A stretch of 64,000 nt of DNA from Pyrocephalus nanus (taxonomy: Eukaryota > Chordata > Aves > Passeriformes > Tyrannidae): positions 67,609,741-67,673,740 of the forward strand of contig CM076259.1 of NCBI GenBank assembly GCA_038380795.1, in the 5' to 3' direction. The notes beneath the pieces are model-generated. The model was given only the letters and a program-made list of their open reading frames with translations, was not told the DNA's origin and did no database searches. Within the stretch, counting starts at the first letter, position 1. Each line of letters opens with the position of its first letter. This document shows positions 38,020-52,037 of this stretch, piece by piece. Made by a program: the position numbers and the translations under genes.

Positions 38020-39879
38020 GTACCCCCAGCCTCCCGTTGCTATTCCTTTCTCTTCTCTTTTTCTTGAAGAGGTAATTAATTTCTTCTAGATCCCATGGAA
38101 TGCTCTGTGGCTCTACAACATATTTTCTATTTTTATATGCTTTCCCCCAGCTCTATGTCATAGTTACTATTTTACATGGTGGTTTATTCCAGCTCAAAGT
38201 ATCGAAAATTTTAGTTGGTTGTGGTTATCTCAGCACGGTGGCATTTTTCTGGCACTAAAATAAGTAAATTGAATGTGACATCAGGACTTGAGGAAGAGTT
38301 GAAATGGGTAGACACTGCTAAGATAGTGTTGAAGGAATCTATTTTATTGAAGGAGCCAGATCTGATGCAATATCATAAAATTTCTGTAAGAAAGATCTTG
38401 ACCCCCCAGCATCCTGCCTGACTTCAGAAGGTTTCAAAACTACAGAACTGATTGTTCTGTGTATTCAGCATGGTCATGGATCTCAGAGAAGATCTGCACA
38501 GATGTAAAAAGAGAGCTTCAGCAAAGCCAGTTGCTCCAGGTTGCACTCCAGGTTATTCTGAAAGCTAAGCTACTATGTTTGCAATTGCAGGGTCAACAGG
38601 GAGGAGCAGGTCTCTTAAGCCCTCAGGAGAGGTGAAGTGCCCTAATTAGTCTTTCTTCAGGTTTGCCTTTTTCCTGGATTGTTCTCTTCCAATTAGTTGT
38701 TTGAGTGTCTGGACAAAGGGTTTTCAAGTAATAGCCTATCTCTCTATGTCTATATATCTATGTACCTTTATCTCTTTCTGTATATTGATTTATACATCTA
38801 TTTTTGGTTTTGTCACTTTGGGTCACATGCTGTTAGCACAAGTGCAGGAGTCACTGACATGCTTCTTCAAAGTCTGCAGAGACCAATTTTATTAGTGGCC
38901 AGTCTGGCTGTGTTATCCTGTCTCCGTCTTCGATGCTGAATTTTGATAGTAATTCCATGCAATGCAGAACACAGAACTGCCTAGGAGTGCATGTGGCTTT
39001 TAATTGGTCCATTGTTCCTGGTAACAAAATGAATAAACACAAGTTTTTCTGTATAGTCCAGGCCCTATTGTGAATAATGACAATTTGTACATGTGTAGCA
39101 GCATTTTTGCCTCAGTTTCTTGATGCACTTTTATACTTACGATTTATTTGGTGTTTTATAATATTGCCATGCTAACTAGTAGAGGACTGTATTCTTATTC
39201 ATACAGAGAAAATACAACTCCAATTTTTGAGGTAAGGTCTTTTGAGTGTAATTTTAATAACATTCTGTTATTTCTCTCCCCTCACCCCCAAACTCTGAAG
39301 CATAAATATCAAAGTTAATCTTATTAATGTTCTTCTTGCTTAATATTAAGCTTCTCTCCACCATTTGTACATTCCACCTCCCAAGAACATATTCAGTGTG
39401 AAGATTACAATCATGCGCCTAAAAGAATTTTGCTTCTATATAGTTCAAATGTGAAGAAATTAAAACATTTTGTAAGACATCATCCATTTTTGACGAGTAG
39501 TGGGTAGGGCTCAAACTAATCAGCAAAATTTAATTTCTAATTATGTTAAAAATTATTATAAAATATTCACCAGTAAATGTGTGCTATCAATGCTGAGGTC
39601 TTTGGCAGTTTTTATACGAATTCAGTGCATATTATTTCTATGGACCATCTAAAAAACATAGTAATGTGAAAATGTCAAAAAACTTTACAGTACATAAAAG
39701 GGAATTTTTGGATTTCTTAAGTCTGTAATTGTGATCAAAATACACAGGCCTGATTTATCTGAGATAAACAGGAAGTTAACTCATTGTAAAAGGACAAGGA
39801 GATTTTATTTTGGTTTTTTTTTTCAAACAATTCATTCAGACATTCATGGTCATTCCCACACAGATTTCACTCACTCTCA

Positions 39880-39930
39880 GACCCCTTTGAAGGTCCCTTC
39901 CAAACAAAACCATCCTGTAATTCTGTGACT
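39880..39930 (+). mobile_element. CR1 LINE terminal fragment
   Basis: GAAGGTCCCTTCCAAACAAA and AACCATCCTGTAATTCTGTGA correspond to the last 50 or so bases of avian CR1. The octamer tail is reduced to one diverged unit. Too short to subfamily. Confidence 0.75.
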
Positions 39931-42529
39931 CACCACCATGAAGCACAAGGAGATATGTCCAAGTGGTCTACCCAGGGTCACTTGAGTAGGACAGGGAAAA
40001 GGGACACCAGCAGTTAAGGCCTCATCATGTCACATTGTTCTTTTCTGGTGATGTAAAACTATTTTTCTCCTTTTATGATACATGATGTGATTATTTTGCC
40101 TCATAATCTTTCTTTCTTCTCCCTGCCTAAAACACAGGAAAGTTCTGTCATTACTGTTTCATTTTGGGTCTTCTCACAGCTATACTGAGTCTTTCAGCTG
40201 GGATAAAAGGAAGAGGAATTGCACACACACTGTGGTGTCACCTTATTGTCACCTGCCAGTTGTTAGAATGCAGATCTTCTGCTGAAAGGTCATATGTGCA
40301 GTGACTTTATCAGATTATAGACCTGCTGGTGTTGATGAGAATAAAAATCTGCTGCTGTCTGCTATGTCCTTGGTTGATCTGTATTGAGTTCTCTGGTACT
40401 TTCAGATATTTCCGATTACTTCTTCATTCAGACCAATCAATATTTCTGCTGAACTTTCTGTGAGTGAATGCTTTGGATCATTTGCTCTAGTTTTGAGAGT
40501 TTAGTCCCGGTTACTATTCCGCAGCATCTGAAACACACACTTTATTCTATTTAAAATGCAGCTGTTCAATACATTTACACTACACACTTAAATACCTCTA
40601 TCCTGCTTACTGATTTGACCATAACAGGAAGGGAGGCCATTGCCAGTTTGACATAAAAGTAAAACAACAAAGTAATTAGTTGTGTTACCCCTTTTGTTGT
40701 TACCCACTGGTTTGCTAGGAGACTATAAGAAATGCAGGGAAAGGACTTCCTGATTTTTATTTGCCTTAACAAAAGTTATATAGTTAATACGACTGAACAT
40801 GTAATGCTTACATATTTTTGGATAGACTTCCTTTTTACATCTTTGCAACAGGACACTTCTTTCTGGGAGTGGAATTATGGTCCCTTGGCTTCCCCAGGTC
40901 TATTGCAATGCAAATGCAACCTTTATTTTTGGTGAAGATTTCTCCATTTCTAAGAAACCATTGCTGAGCTCAAACTATTAATCAGAATTCTAACTCAGTT
41001 TCAGGAAAATGATAATTCAGTATTTACTAATTATACCAGAATCTATTATACATGATATTTGTTGCAGATCTTACACCGGAACACTGGATACTTTATACAT
41101 CTCTGTTAGGATTACAAAATAGCTATCATATTTTGGCTGGTCCTACACATTTATGTGAAATTTTTTCCTGTTAATCTTCGTAACAAATGCATCTCTGAAA
41201 TCCACGTATTTAGAATCTAAATACATGTGTGCTAGAAAATAGTATTAAAAAAGAGTGGCATCACCACAGTGTAATAAAACACATATAATGGCTTGTAGAG
41301 CTCCAGCTGTACTTGGGATTGCTGCTAGTATTTATACCATTTTTGACTGATCTTTTCCTTTAAGATCCTCTGTCCAACTATGTCGTAAGCAATGTAGGTG
41401 ATTAAACATAAGGAGCTCAGGTGATATATTTAATGGAAAAAATAGCATCTAACTCTGCCTTCAGCATTTCCAAGAATTTACCATCTTGTTTTTTAGGTGT
41501 ATAATAAAATGTGAAGTGTATAATAAAATGGCAGCAAGGGCTGCCAAGGTAATTATAATTTCTACAAGTTAGCAAAAACACTGATGAGTACATTAACAAC
41601 TGGATCATTAATTACTTCAAATTCTCTTAAAATGTTTAATAAAACATTTTTACACAACAGCACTTTTTGGCAGATGTTCTTGTGTGCTCAAAGTAAGCTG
41701 CTGATTCAGTGCTCATGTAATATTGCTTATTGGGGCTCTCTTATTCTGGATCATTAGACTGGAACAAGAACAGTTTATTTTGTTTTACAGAATTCTAGCA
41801 CCACATGGTGTGATAATCATACATGTTAACCAATAGTTGCTCCAATATGGACCGTAATGTAAACAGTGCCCCATGCATTGTGCAGTTTTCTGGATTTATG
41901 TTTGCAATTACGGTTCTGCAAAGAGATCCCAATTAAATATTTCCTGCTATGGATTCACTGATTTATTCACATTTGAGTCTTGTCATCTCAACATAGGTGT
42001 GCCAAAGATATTGTGGATAAAATGAAAGTGGAGATGATGAAGAAGGAAAAGCTAAAATAATAAAAAATTTAAAGACTTTGATCATCTCTAGCACTGACAC
42101 TTTACACATCCCACTGGTAGTTCTATACGCAGTCCACTCAACTGCACAAACAGTTATTGAAAAATAACTGAAAAAAAGGGAAGAAAATTAGAAACTTTAC
42201 TTGAAACCACATTGAGTAAAACCAGCTGTCTCTGTCCTTTTCAGCTTAATTTATATGCAAAACATTGAAAAGGCATAAAGTCACTGAGCTGCAGAGTAAA
42301 TGAAGACTCTAATATATTGCCAAGAAAAGCTGAATGCAATATTTTTGATGAATACAACTCTTTGTTGAAAAGCTGTTGCTTTGGCAAAACAGAGTCATTG
42401 GAGATGTATGAATTCTGAAAAAATTTACATGAAAAAGTAATTGATAGAGGAGGAAAAGCAAACCAAGTAGATGGAGTGTGGTACTTGTATTTTTGGCAGG
42501 AAACAGTTGGACATGTCTTGTAACAGGAT
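39931..42529. other. Intergenic, no gene seen
   Basis: AT-rich unique sequence. It includes a 19-bp tandem duplication at 41,497-41,531 and an 8-bp inverted pair ACCGTAAT/ATTACGGT (41,851-41,858 and 41,907-41,914). No gene recognised. Confidence 0.5.
41497..41531 (+). repeat. 19-bp tandem duplication
   Basis: GTGTATAATAAAATG occurs twice at 19-bp spacing (41497 and 41516). Confidence 0.85.
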
Positions 42530-43035
42530 GACTGGACAAAAAATGGCAAATGAAATTCAACATAGATAAATGTAAAACAATGTGCGTGTGGAAAACCCAA
42601 TCTTATCATTGCATAAAATGATAGGCTCTGAAGTGGTCATTACTGCTGCAGAGGAAACCCCCGGGGTTATGATAGATAGTTCAAAACATAATCTCAGTAG
42701 CAATAAAAAACCAGATCAAATGCTAGGAATCATTAAGAAGGAAATATAAAACAATAAAAACCCCCCATCATCTCGCTGCTCTACAAACCATGCGTTTTTA
42801 ACAGCTGATACACCAAGTGGAGTTCTGGTCCATCCATCTTCTAAAGGAAATGTTGCAATTGGAAAAGGTGGCAAAAAGGAAAGTGCGAATAATTAAGGGA
42901 TGGAGAGCGCCAGTATAGCTTGGCAGAGATCTGCAATGTGTGAGCAGCACAGAAAGTAAAAGACTGTTCGCTGCCTCTTCTATTGTGAGAACAAAACACC
43001 ATGAAATGCAACCAGTGGTAGCCAGACTTAAAGCA
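42530..43035 (+). mobile_element. Ancient CR1/L3-like LINE, end of reverse transcriptase
   Basis: One frame reads KKWQMKFNIDKCKTMCV at 42,537-42,587, matching the W.MKFN..KC..M motif near the C-terminus of CR1/L2-clade LINE polymerases. Further along come GGAATCATTAAGAAGG (GIIKK-like) and GTGGAGTTCTGGTCCATCCA, then TTGCAATTGGAAAAGGTGGC followed by AAAAAGGAAAG, equivalent to the LE.VQ.RA block. The order of blocks is right, but the frame is broken many times and nothing functional remains. Family assignment (CR1-L3-like, an older amniote lineage than the young CR1 tails here) is from memory. Confidence 0.78.
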
Positions 43036-46000
43036 ACTGTAAGGAGTCAACTCTTAGTGAAATGAGTAGTAGAGCTGTAAAACTTCTTGTCAGGGAATGC
43101 AGCCCTTTGTGGCTGTTCATGAGGCAATCTTTGCGCAGATAAATGGGCATCTAGCCATCTTTATGAACAGTTATGGTGCCTATCCAGATTACTGCAAATC
43201 CTACCATTTGGCTTTTGTTGGGTCAGGACCTTTATTTTGCAGACACCAAATCACATTTGTGATTGATTATCTATTCCAAATCTTTTTAGTCTTAACAGTG
43301 GAGTAATTTGTCTTTGCTCTCATTCAATACCTTTTGTTTCCACAGTAAGATGTCACCCACATGATTTGTATTTCCAAGCCTGTCTGAGCAGTTTATAACA
43401 ACTGTGGTAATAGCTTTAAAGCAGAGTCAGGAGGTCAGGAAGGCTGGCTTCTGTTTGCAATCTAGTAACTGAGCTAAGGCAGTTAAATTACTTTCTTATC
43501 TGCTCTTACAGTTTGCCTGTTTGTAGATAGCTGTAAGAATAATCCTCGAAGTGGGAGAACAGAGGTATACTGTGCCCTCAGGTTTTGCCCTGTTTTCCTA
43601 AGACGTGCTCAGTACTTCTAGGGGAAGAGGATTTTATTTAAAGTGCATGCAGAAGCTATGTGGAAAATGCTGCTCCTGCAATATACAAAAGCTGTGAGCT
43701 CAGCTGGAGCTGTGAGATGCTGTGACCTGCTGCCTCAGGAAGGTGATACATCACCTGAGTTGTTCATTCAGCATCCCTGGGCAGAGAGATGGGGTCACAC
43801 AGCTCTGCTGGTCTTACTGCCTGCAGATCCCAGTACCCCGTGTCTGCTGGGTACCCCAGATCAGCTATACCCTCCTGTGATGAACCTCTTCTGGCTGCTG
43901 GGTGGTTGCTTCAGTTTCATGGAGTTGAGTGTCTCTCTGCCTATCACCATACCAGCATCCTGCTCCCATGAAAGAGAGCCATTTCCAGGGCCTGCTGAGC
44001 TTTAACCCATTTTATTCCTCCAAAACAGCACTGAAATACTTGTCTCTCAGAGAAGTGGAGCAGTAATGAGTCTCCCACATGACAACTTACTACTGTAGTA
44101 ATTCAACATATGAAAGGTGGATTTGATCCAATGATCCAAAATAGAACCAGTTAAATGGGAAGTTCTTTTACGATTATCAGAGCCCCAGGGATACAAGTGA
44201 CACCTTTCTGTTTCCTTTCTTTCTCTTTCTGTCTTTGTCAGTAAGCTATAAACCTCTTGCTGTTCTGTGAAAAAATCAACAAAGGCTGAAATGAAATAAG
44301 GCACTGCAGCTGCAAAGCAATTTAAAGAGTACCCTCAATTTCCAACAACAATTCATTACAAATTCCCTGGATTTTTTTTTCCTCTCCATTCTTGGAAAAA
44401 ATCTACCCCAAACTCACAAAATAATACTTACCTAATTGTTAGAATTCCTTTAAGCTAATGGATCTTCCTGGATAACTGGGTCTGCTTGTGTCTGAAAGAG
44501 TAAATAGAGCTGAGTGAATAAGGCAGTCAATATTTAAAGGACAAGAGCCTGAGACAAGTTTTTCTCTGAGCAAAACAGTAGTAGGATGTACCACATGCAG
44601 GTCTTCCTGTTTAAGATTAAAACTGAAATAATGCTCCAATATGTAGCTGTTTTCTGCATCCTGAACCCCTTAAATGATCACTCTGAGCTGTTTGAAGGTC
44701 CACACTCATCATAACTCCTTGTGTGCCCCAGGTCTTTCTCACAGGGAAGTATGAATTTCGTTCTAAGATAGACCATAAACTTTGCTTTCTTTTCCTGTTT
44801 CATTTTTTTTTTTTCTCCTACTCTGAAAATTCCTGTCCAAATCTCTGCCTGAATAACCAGGTATTTTCAATACTGGAAGGTGATGACCACATGCTTATTA
44901 TCACAGCCAACATGTCTCAAGCTCGGAAACAGATTCGTGAAATGCATCATAGTGAAATCAAACCTTAAATATTATGGAATTTCTTTAGAAAGATGGGTCC
45001 TTGCATGAACCTTAAAACAGTAGCTGAACCAGAATTATGCTGTTCACAACTCCAACCCAACATTTCCCAAATATGTATGTTTCTTCAATCATTTAAGCAA
45101 AACTCCTCAGGAGTCTCATGATAATGCCAAGTAGGACTATGAACAAAAGATTCAGGATTGCTTATCAGTGATGACAAAGAAGTCTAAAAGGCTTCTGTTT
45201 GATGAGTTTGGAAATGTTTGGTGAGCACAGAGAAACTACATGTATTGTAGTCTTGAGGCATCTTGATTTGGGTTTTGGTGGTTATAATTCTTCATATGAC
45301 TGCAATTTGTAGCAATATTCAGTGCTAGTGATCTGCTGAAGGGGACTCTTAAAAGGCTTGTTATAATTCTTCTACCAGCTCTAAGGCAAAGATAGAGTGA
45401 TGGCCTTGCTTCTATCTGGAAGAAGTCCTGCAGCTCATCTCTAGGCTACTAGTTAATCACATTACCAAGACACATACACACTATTACTGAGGAGTGAATG
45501 TTTTGGCTGTGAAATGAATCAAACTGAACTGCAGTAACCCAGAGTTTTCAGACAAATTCTCAACAGGAAAAACTAGGAGTACTTTCAGATCCCCCTGTAG
45601 TACATGGGGAGAGTCTGGTACATCAGAATGGGTCTCAAAGTGAAGACCATCCTGTAGATGACTCTGAAAACAACAAATAAGGAAAACAAAGCAAGACATA
45701 AGTCTGAAGCCAACGCATATTCACCTGAGGTGTCTTCAAACATAGAAACCTTGTACTTTTTAAAGCAACATTGAAGTCACTCATTAAACAACCCATAGGG
45801 CAAGAGATAAAGGGCAGTCCTCTTGGTCTTTGTGCTCTGTTTCTGAAGCAATGAATCTTGAAATAATTTGTGTACAAAGCTACAAGTATTAGTTTTAGTC
45901 AGCCTAATTGAAGAATAGGAGCAAATACTGACATTAAAGAATGGGAACAAATACTGCATGTTCTTGCAAGGTCTTTGCCTCTGTGTACTCACTCTCAGCT

Positions 46001-49000
46001 AGGAGAGCCTCTGATTGTGATTAAGGTAATCTCAAGAACACATAGGAAACAGACCTCAGTCTTCCTTTTCTTTGGTATGTGACTTAACTAGTGAGTTCTT
46101 TGTAGAAATTTGAAATAGAGTCTGAGGAGAGAAGGTAGCAACAGCAGTATTTTAAAAGAAAATTATTGCCTCTGTGTTACACATCCGTGGACTTATGATA
46201 GTTGTTTTCATTGTATACTAACTGACTGGAAATGATTACTAGATACTGGTAGAGGAACAGCTAGTTTCTAGACCCTGAGTGATGCTGGACATAACTCAAT
46301 TGATTAGAAACTCTCACTTTGAAAACAGTGATACTTCCAAGATTAGGTAGCAGATAAATAGAGACTTGAAAACTGCAATTTTGAACTTAGGGAGCCTAAA
46401 TTCTATGTGAGTTCTGGCTTCTTTTATTTTCAAATGAAGTACTTGTCAAATGACAGCTATTCACATTCTCAGGAAGCCCCTACTGAGATGTCTACTTTCC
46501 TGGACAGTACTGGCAAATCAAAAATCTCTAAAACTAGAAATAGACTTCCTAATCTGAACTTCAGCTAAACATGAATTCTCTGCATACCTGTGATCTGAAG
46601 ACTGTGATAAGTACTTGCCCCTAGTTTATCCTATCTATGCCATGGATTACCATTCCAGTACTTGTCCACAGGTGGATTTCTTTGACTTTCTACCAATTCC
46701 TTTTTCAGAATATAAAAGTCACCAGCAAAAGCAAATTTAAATGACTCTTTCCCTTTTGGTGTTTCCATCTGTCTTGAAAGCCTAAGCTAGAATTCTTGAG
46801 GTTAGAATGAAAGATTTTATGACTTGCTTGCTGTGTCAAGATTAGCATGAGCAAAGGAAGGACGCTCCTTTTTTTATTAGAGATCTTTGTTAAGGTATTG
46901 GCAGCATATCACCAGACAGCATGCATCTTTCCTTGATCTTTGTAGTTCACTTGTAAAAACAATGCTTATTATTGTATCAGAGTTGTAAGCCAGATTTCTT
47001 TTCTGTATTTAACTGTAAAGTTTCCCCTACAGGGAAGAACAGATTAACAAGTTAATATGTTATCTCTAAGACTTTTGTTCCTGAGGAGAAAAGGTCTTGC
47101 AGACCTTGGCCAACTGTTAGTATTGTTTCTATATACAGTTGTCCTAAATATTCATCTTAACTGTTTGAAAAACTCTCAGGCAATGTGTTCTGCCACCAAA
47201 GGATCTGCTTATGAATTGAAATTTTATTGGGAGAATTCAATCCTAAAGGATGAATCATTGTGGCTTAGAGGAGAGCATCATGATAGACAGATAAAAGGGA
47301 ATCAGTATGTATGGATTCAACAGAGAAATGAAAGAAAGTTTGATTGCTTTGCTTGTTGGAACAGCAACAATTTATTTAGGAGTATTATTACTAGAATAGC
47401 AGTCCAGTTTATTTCAAGCTAACTGGAGCTCTTTCAAAGGCTCAGAATTCCTTTTATTCACTTTTATGTAGGTTCTAGTTCACATTTGGGCGGGTGCTTT
47501 TGCTTTGTGCTTGTTCCAGATGCTGTTTCGCTTTCTTGTTTTGCTGGGATAGCTTTCATAAGCCTTTCTCATTGAAGCATCATCTTTTTTATCCAGCAAA
47601 TAGAGTATCCCAGTATGTTTCCTGACAGCTATAAAACACAAAAATCTCCCACTGATGCATTTGCAGACACAGTCCCTGAGACAGTTTTTCTACCTTAATG
47701 GAAAAAGTAAGATCATGATTACAGCAGGGCTGAAAGGTCAACCTGTTATTTCCATACTGGTACAATTATATTGCTTAGAAGAAAGAGCCAGTTTTAATCA
47801 ACCAGTACCTATGGAGAAAAAATATTTTGTTAGCAATGAAGAGGTTAAATACTGCTGCCTAAGTTGCTTTTCTGTATGTTCTTTATGTCATTATTTGCTT
47901 GACTAATGATACTCTTACAGAGTAAGTCAGAAAAGAAAATCCTATTTTTCCAATTACTGTTCTGTAAATAAGTCAAGGAAATGGTTTTCAGCTGTATGCT
48001 TAATATAAAAACAGCAAAAAGTGTGCACACAGCCAAAACTCCCACTGATTTGAGCAAATATTTTCAAGGTGCCACAAGCGCACTGACCCTATTTTTTGGG
48101 GGATTGGGTTTTTTTTTAATGTTCTTGTTTAAGCAATTGTCAGCTTTCCACTAGTACCTACATTCTTTCTTCATACTTTTTTCTCTTCCAAAAACGTTTA
48201 TTTCATACTGTGGCTACTGTTAAATATCTATTGATCTCAGAGCCTCTCCTGATGCCTTTAATAGATTTCTGTAGAGCAGTCTGATCTTCTTTTCTCTTGG
48301 TGAGAATTAAGTCCATCACTTTCATTGCTTGAAATGCTGTGGGGAAATCCACATCTTCAATTTCCTTTATTCACTCTGTCAACTTTCTAGGGCAAGCCAT
48401 ACATTGTCTCCAATGCAATTTGCTTGCAATACTGGTATCAAAGTGATAGTTGCCATATGAACAAAGAGGTTTGCTGCCCCTCTAGCAAAAATGCTTCTTA
48501 TTTGGGGGAAAAAATAGGAAGAAGATTGCAATTAAAAAAAACCCCAAAAACAAAAACAAACTAAAATTTCCAGTGTCTTCCATACTATATTTAGTTGGTG
48601 TTGTCCTCAAGAGCACAGATGAATGTTTAGAGTATCCTAGTTGCAAAGATTGATCTATCTGAGAGATCATCATTGATTGGTTATCCCTGAGGGAGAAAGC
48701 ATAGAGGAATGGGGGAAAAAAGTTGTTAGCATCGTGCATGACAGTGAAGAAAGGTAAGTGACTTGAACTGGAACTAGCAGGTCAGAGCAACAGAGTTCAG
48801 AGGTGATTAAAAAAAAAATCAGATCAAAGGGCAAGGATGTTGACTCTGTATCTGTGTAGATGTACAAATAGTTAGACAGGTTGATATGTTTTGCATAAAC
48901 TGTGAAAAGTGTGAATGTTGAAAGAGGCCAAAGAGCAGTAAAAACTATTCAGCAAACTGACAGAATTTAAGTGCTTGACCAAGTATTTATTATGGGGACA

Positions 49001-52000
49001 GAAGGAGAAAGTCAGCTGTGCAAGCCAATTTACCTAAAAGGACTGCTTCATGGGTTGGTTTTTTTCCCCCTTCTTTTTCTCACTGCCTTTAAATGATCTG
49101 ACTTTCCTTTTTGAAATCATGTTTCTATTTGCCTTACATTAATATTCGTGTCTTGTTCTTCTGTGTTACTTTACCTTTGAAGTGCCTAAGCATTTGTGCT
49201 TCTCCTAGAAAGACTTAGCACAGAGAAATCTTGGTATTAGATACCCTTGAGAAACTGTCAGTTCCCTTATTTACCACTTTGTTTATGACAAAGTATCATG
49301 GTGATAATGCCTAAGCTCCAGTTCATTTATTTTGTCTCTTCTTTTTTTTTTTTTTTTATTTCCCTCTCTTTAACATCAAGGTCTTTATTTGTATTCTAGA
49401 ATCCGATATCCGATCACTCCTGCTTTTTACTAGATGCATCCAATGTCTGTGGCCTTTATGTACCAGACATACATCCTGTCATGTACCTCTTGAACTGTTC
49501 TTTCGCTTTCTGCTTTTTGAAGTAACTGTCTCACCTTGCTCTTAACACAGTGAACATACATAAAATTTCTTGGCTCCTTATGATGAAGAGAAGCAGATGT
49601 GCCTATGCCCTGGCAACAGCCTTCCTGCAGCAGCGCTGACAGCTTGTTTTCTCCCAGCTAAGGGAACTGCAGGGTATAGAGGATCTGCGCAGCACTAGAG
49701 AAGTAAGCTTGGGTTAAGATCTACACCTGTGACAAAGGACATCAGAGAAATAAGGTAGTGGATAAGCATACAGCCATTCAAAATATTCCAGTTGAATGTC
49801 CTCCCATCCTTTAAAGCAGGCAAGTTTCCACATGCTGTGGATATGAGAGCAGCATCTGAACACGATGCTCAATGGGGCTCCAAATCCAAAACCTGGGGAT
49901 CTGCAACCCAACGTGTTCAAAGAGTGTTACTTTTATAAACATCCAGACCATCAGCTGTGCATGGCAAAGCATCAAAGGATGTGCTGCTTTTCTTTTACTC
50001 CTGCCACGATGATTTATGGAGAAGACCCTCTTCCTCAGGAGATCAAAGTAGTGTTTGCTATCAGATACCTGTTCACATAAGAGGTAATAGGAAAACTTGG
50101 AAAAAACACCTGGTTTTTTATGTCCTACCTTGATGCTTTCTTTTATCTGTTTGAATTTTGTTGGTTGGTTGGTTTTTGAAGTAACTGTCTCTGGTTTTGT
50201 TTTTTCATGGTGGGTATTTTTTTGTTGTTGTTCTTACAGGACAAAGAATTGATGACTATAAAAGCTGAGAGATTAGTAGTATGTTGAACACCAGAGACTT
50301 TTGACAGGACTGAATGCTACTAAAATTTGAAAGGCTTACAATAAATGAAAAATAATGGCTCTGGTGTCACCTGTTTCCTCTTTATGTACATATAGGAACC
50401 AAATATTCGTTAGAAATAGTTATTTAAGAACATAGCCAACAATCAAAGCAGAACTCAGAAATTATGAAATAAATATATGCCTGAAATAAGTATCTATTTT
50501 TACTATAGTATTAGATCAGTAGGAAATACTTCAAATATAAGTTCCAGGTTCTGTATTTCTGCACAGAGAAATCAATATTTCTTTTATAAGTAAAGACTGT
50601 CAGAAAGCACTTGTAATACCCTTTCAAGCAAGTATATGTAACCACAAACTGCAGTACTTCATGCTCCATAAACTTTACTGCTTTCCTGTGATTTCATACC
50701 CAGTGAAGTCAGAGCTACATTTAAGAGACTCCAAATATGATTAGCAATCATCACTGATCATACATTATTCATGGAGATGTCATTACACTTGCCAGTTACA
50801 GACATTGATACACGATTTCATATGTTCCTCACAACTGGAAACTGATTTTAAATTATAACCCTTAATTTTTCGCTCTAGGAGGTGAAATGAAAAAAAAATC
50901 TTTGTCAATATCTGTAATCTATGATTTTTTCCCAACAGAGTTCATCCTAAAATCTACTTTTTCCTGTGGAGAATGCCAACAATTGATTTTCCATGGCAAA
51001 TACAAATGGTGTTGTATATCCCAGGACTTAATAGATAAATCCACTGACTGTCAGTTGAGATGCTCAGCTTAACAGTCTGAAGATACCCAGGCCATTCAAA
51101 ATAGCACTAGGATTTGATTTATCATGATGACAGATGAGAGGAATTTTACTTAGCATTTCCATTAGTTGTGATAAAAAAATAATTAATTAACCCCTAAATA
51201 TTTGAATGTAGGAATTGCTTTATAATAACCTTTAGATTGTATATTTTTTGGATTCGATACTGCTGTGTATCTGAGAATGGCTTCTTGTTTAACTTGATGA
51301 CAATACTGGAAATTATAATTTGCAACCTTATTTTTTAAAAATAGAAGTCCTCAAAGTGGCCCTCAAACTCTCCTTCAGAATGAAAGGAAATAACTCAGTA
51401 GGCTGCCAAAAATTCTTTTCCCCACATGTTCATGGGCCAGGAAAAGGAGTCGGCACTTTATGCCAGCCTAATTGCAGCACAGACCAAATTCAGTGAGATG
51501 TACTGTTTTTTATAAAAAATGCCTCCAAAGTAGTTAATGGGGATGTTCTACTTAGAAATAACCTGTCTGCTTATCTATTTAAGGTGAGATTTGTGTCTGA
51601 TTAACAACAGATCATCCTTACTGGAGTGACACATGAGTTTCTTAACTGCTGTCCTCTAGCTGGAAAATAACCAACTATTCATGTTATCTGCTAATGTGGA
51701 AACTCATATTATTGTTGTGCTGTGAGGCTGGTAAACCTATTTACAGATGATGTCAAAGAACAGCATTTAAATAGCAGAAAGCTAGCTGTTTCTCCAAAAC
51801 ACAAAGGAGAACAAACATTTTATAAAGGTTAGGTAGGTATTGTTTCACTGCATGCACAGAGAACTGATGGATTGGACAGCTCCAAGCAAATATTCTGTTC
51901 CTGTGTCATGTGCTGTTTCTTCCTTACCTGCTGAAGTGCCTGAGAGCCAGTAGATAATTTTTGTATCATGCTGTTACTGCCACACAAACAAGTAAAGTCT

Positions 52001-52037
52001 TCAGAATGTAAAGAAGAGAATCTGGCAGGCCAGAAGA
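43036..52037. other. 9-kb intergenic stretch, no gene seen
   Basis: Unique AT-rich sequence with only small simple repeats, such as poly-T at about 49,341-49,358 and GGTT repeats at 50,160-50,177. A T-rich tract interrupts the frame at 44,723-44,968. I recognise no exon, RNA gene or transposon. Confidence 0.5.

Larger units (their letters stand above)
34379..39879. other. Intergenic, no gene confirmed
   Basis: Contains two long poly-C runs (36,492 and 38,003), a 25-bp tandem duplication at 36,380, a candidate conserved element at about 36,836-37,040 and the longest open frame in the window (minus strand, 37,217-37,624, 135 codons). I do not recognise that frame (see findings). Confidence 0.5.

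Noticed and set aside
42241..42609. 122-codon minus-strand open frame
   Set aside because: Partly antisense to the fossil LINE; not a gene.
43643..44005. 120-codon open frame in a GC-richer patch
   Set aside because: No family recognised and no conserved residues; two overlapping frames are equally open.
44723..44968. 81-codon frame ending in a plausible-looking ARKQIREMHHSEIKP tail
   Set aside because: The frame passes through a poly-T tract, and the tail is too short to assign to any gene.
47057..47422. 121-codon plus-strand open frame
   Set aside because: No domain, signal or exon borders that I can support.
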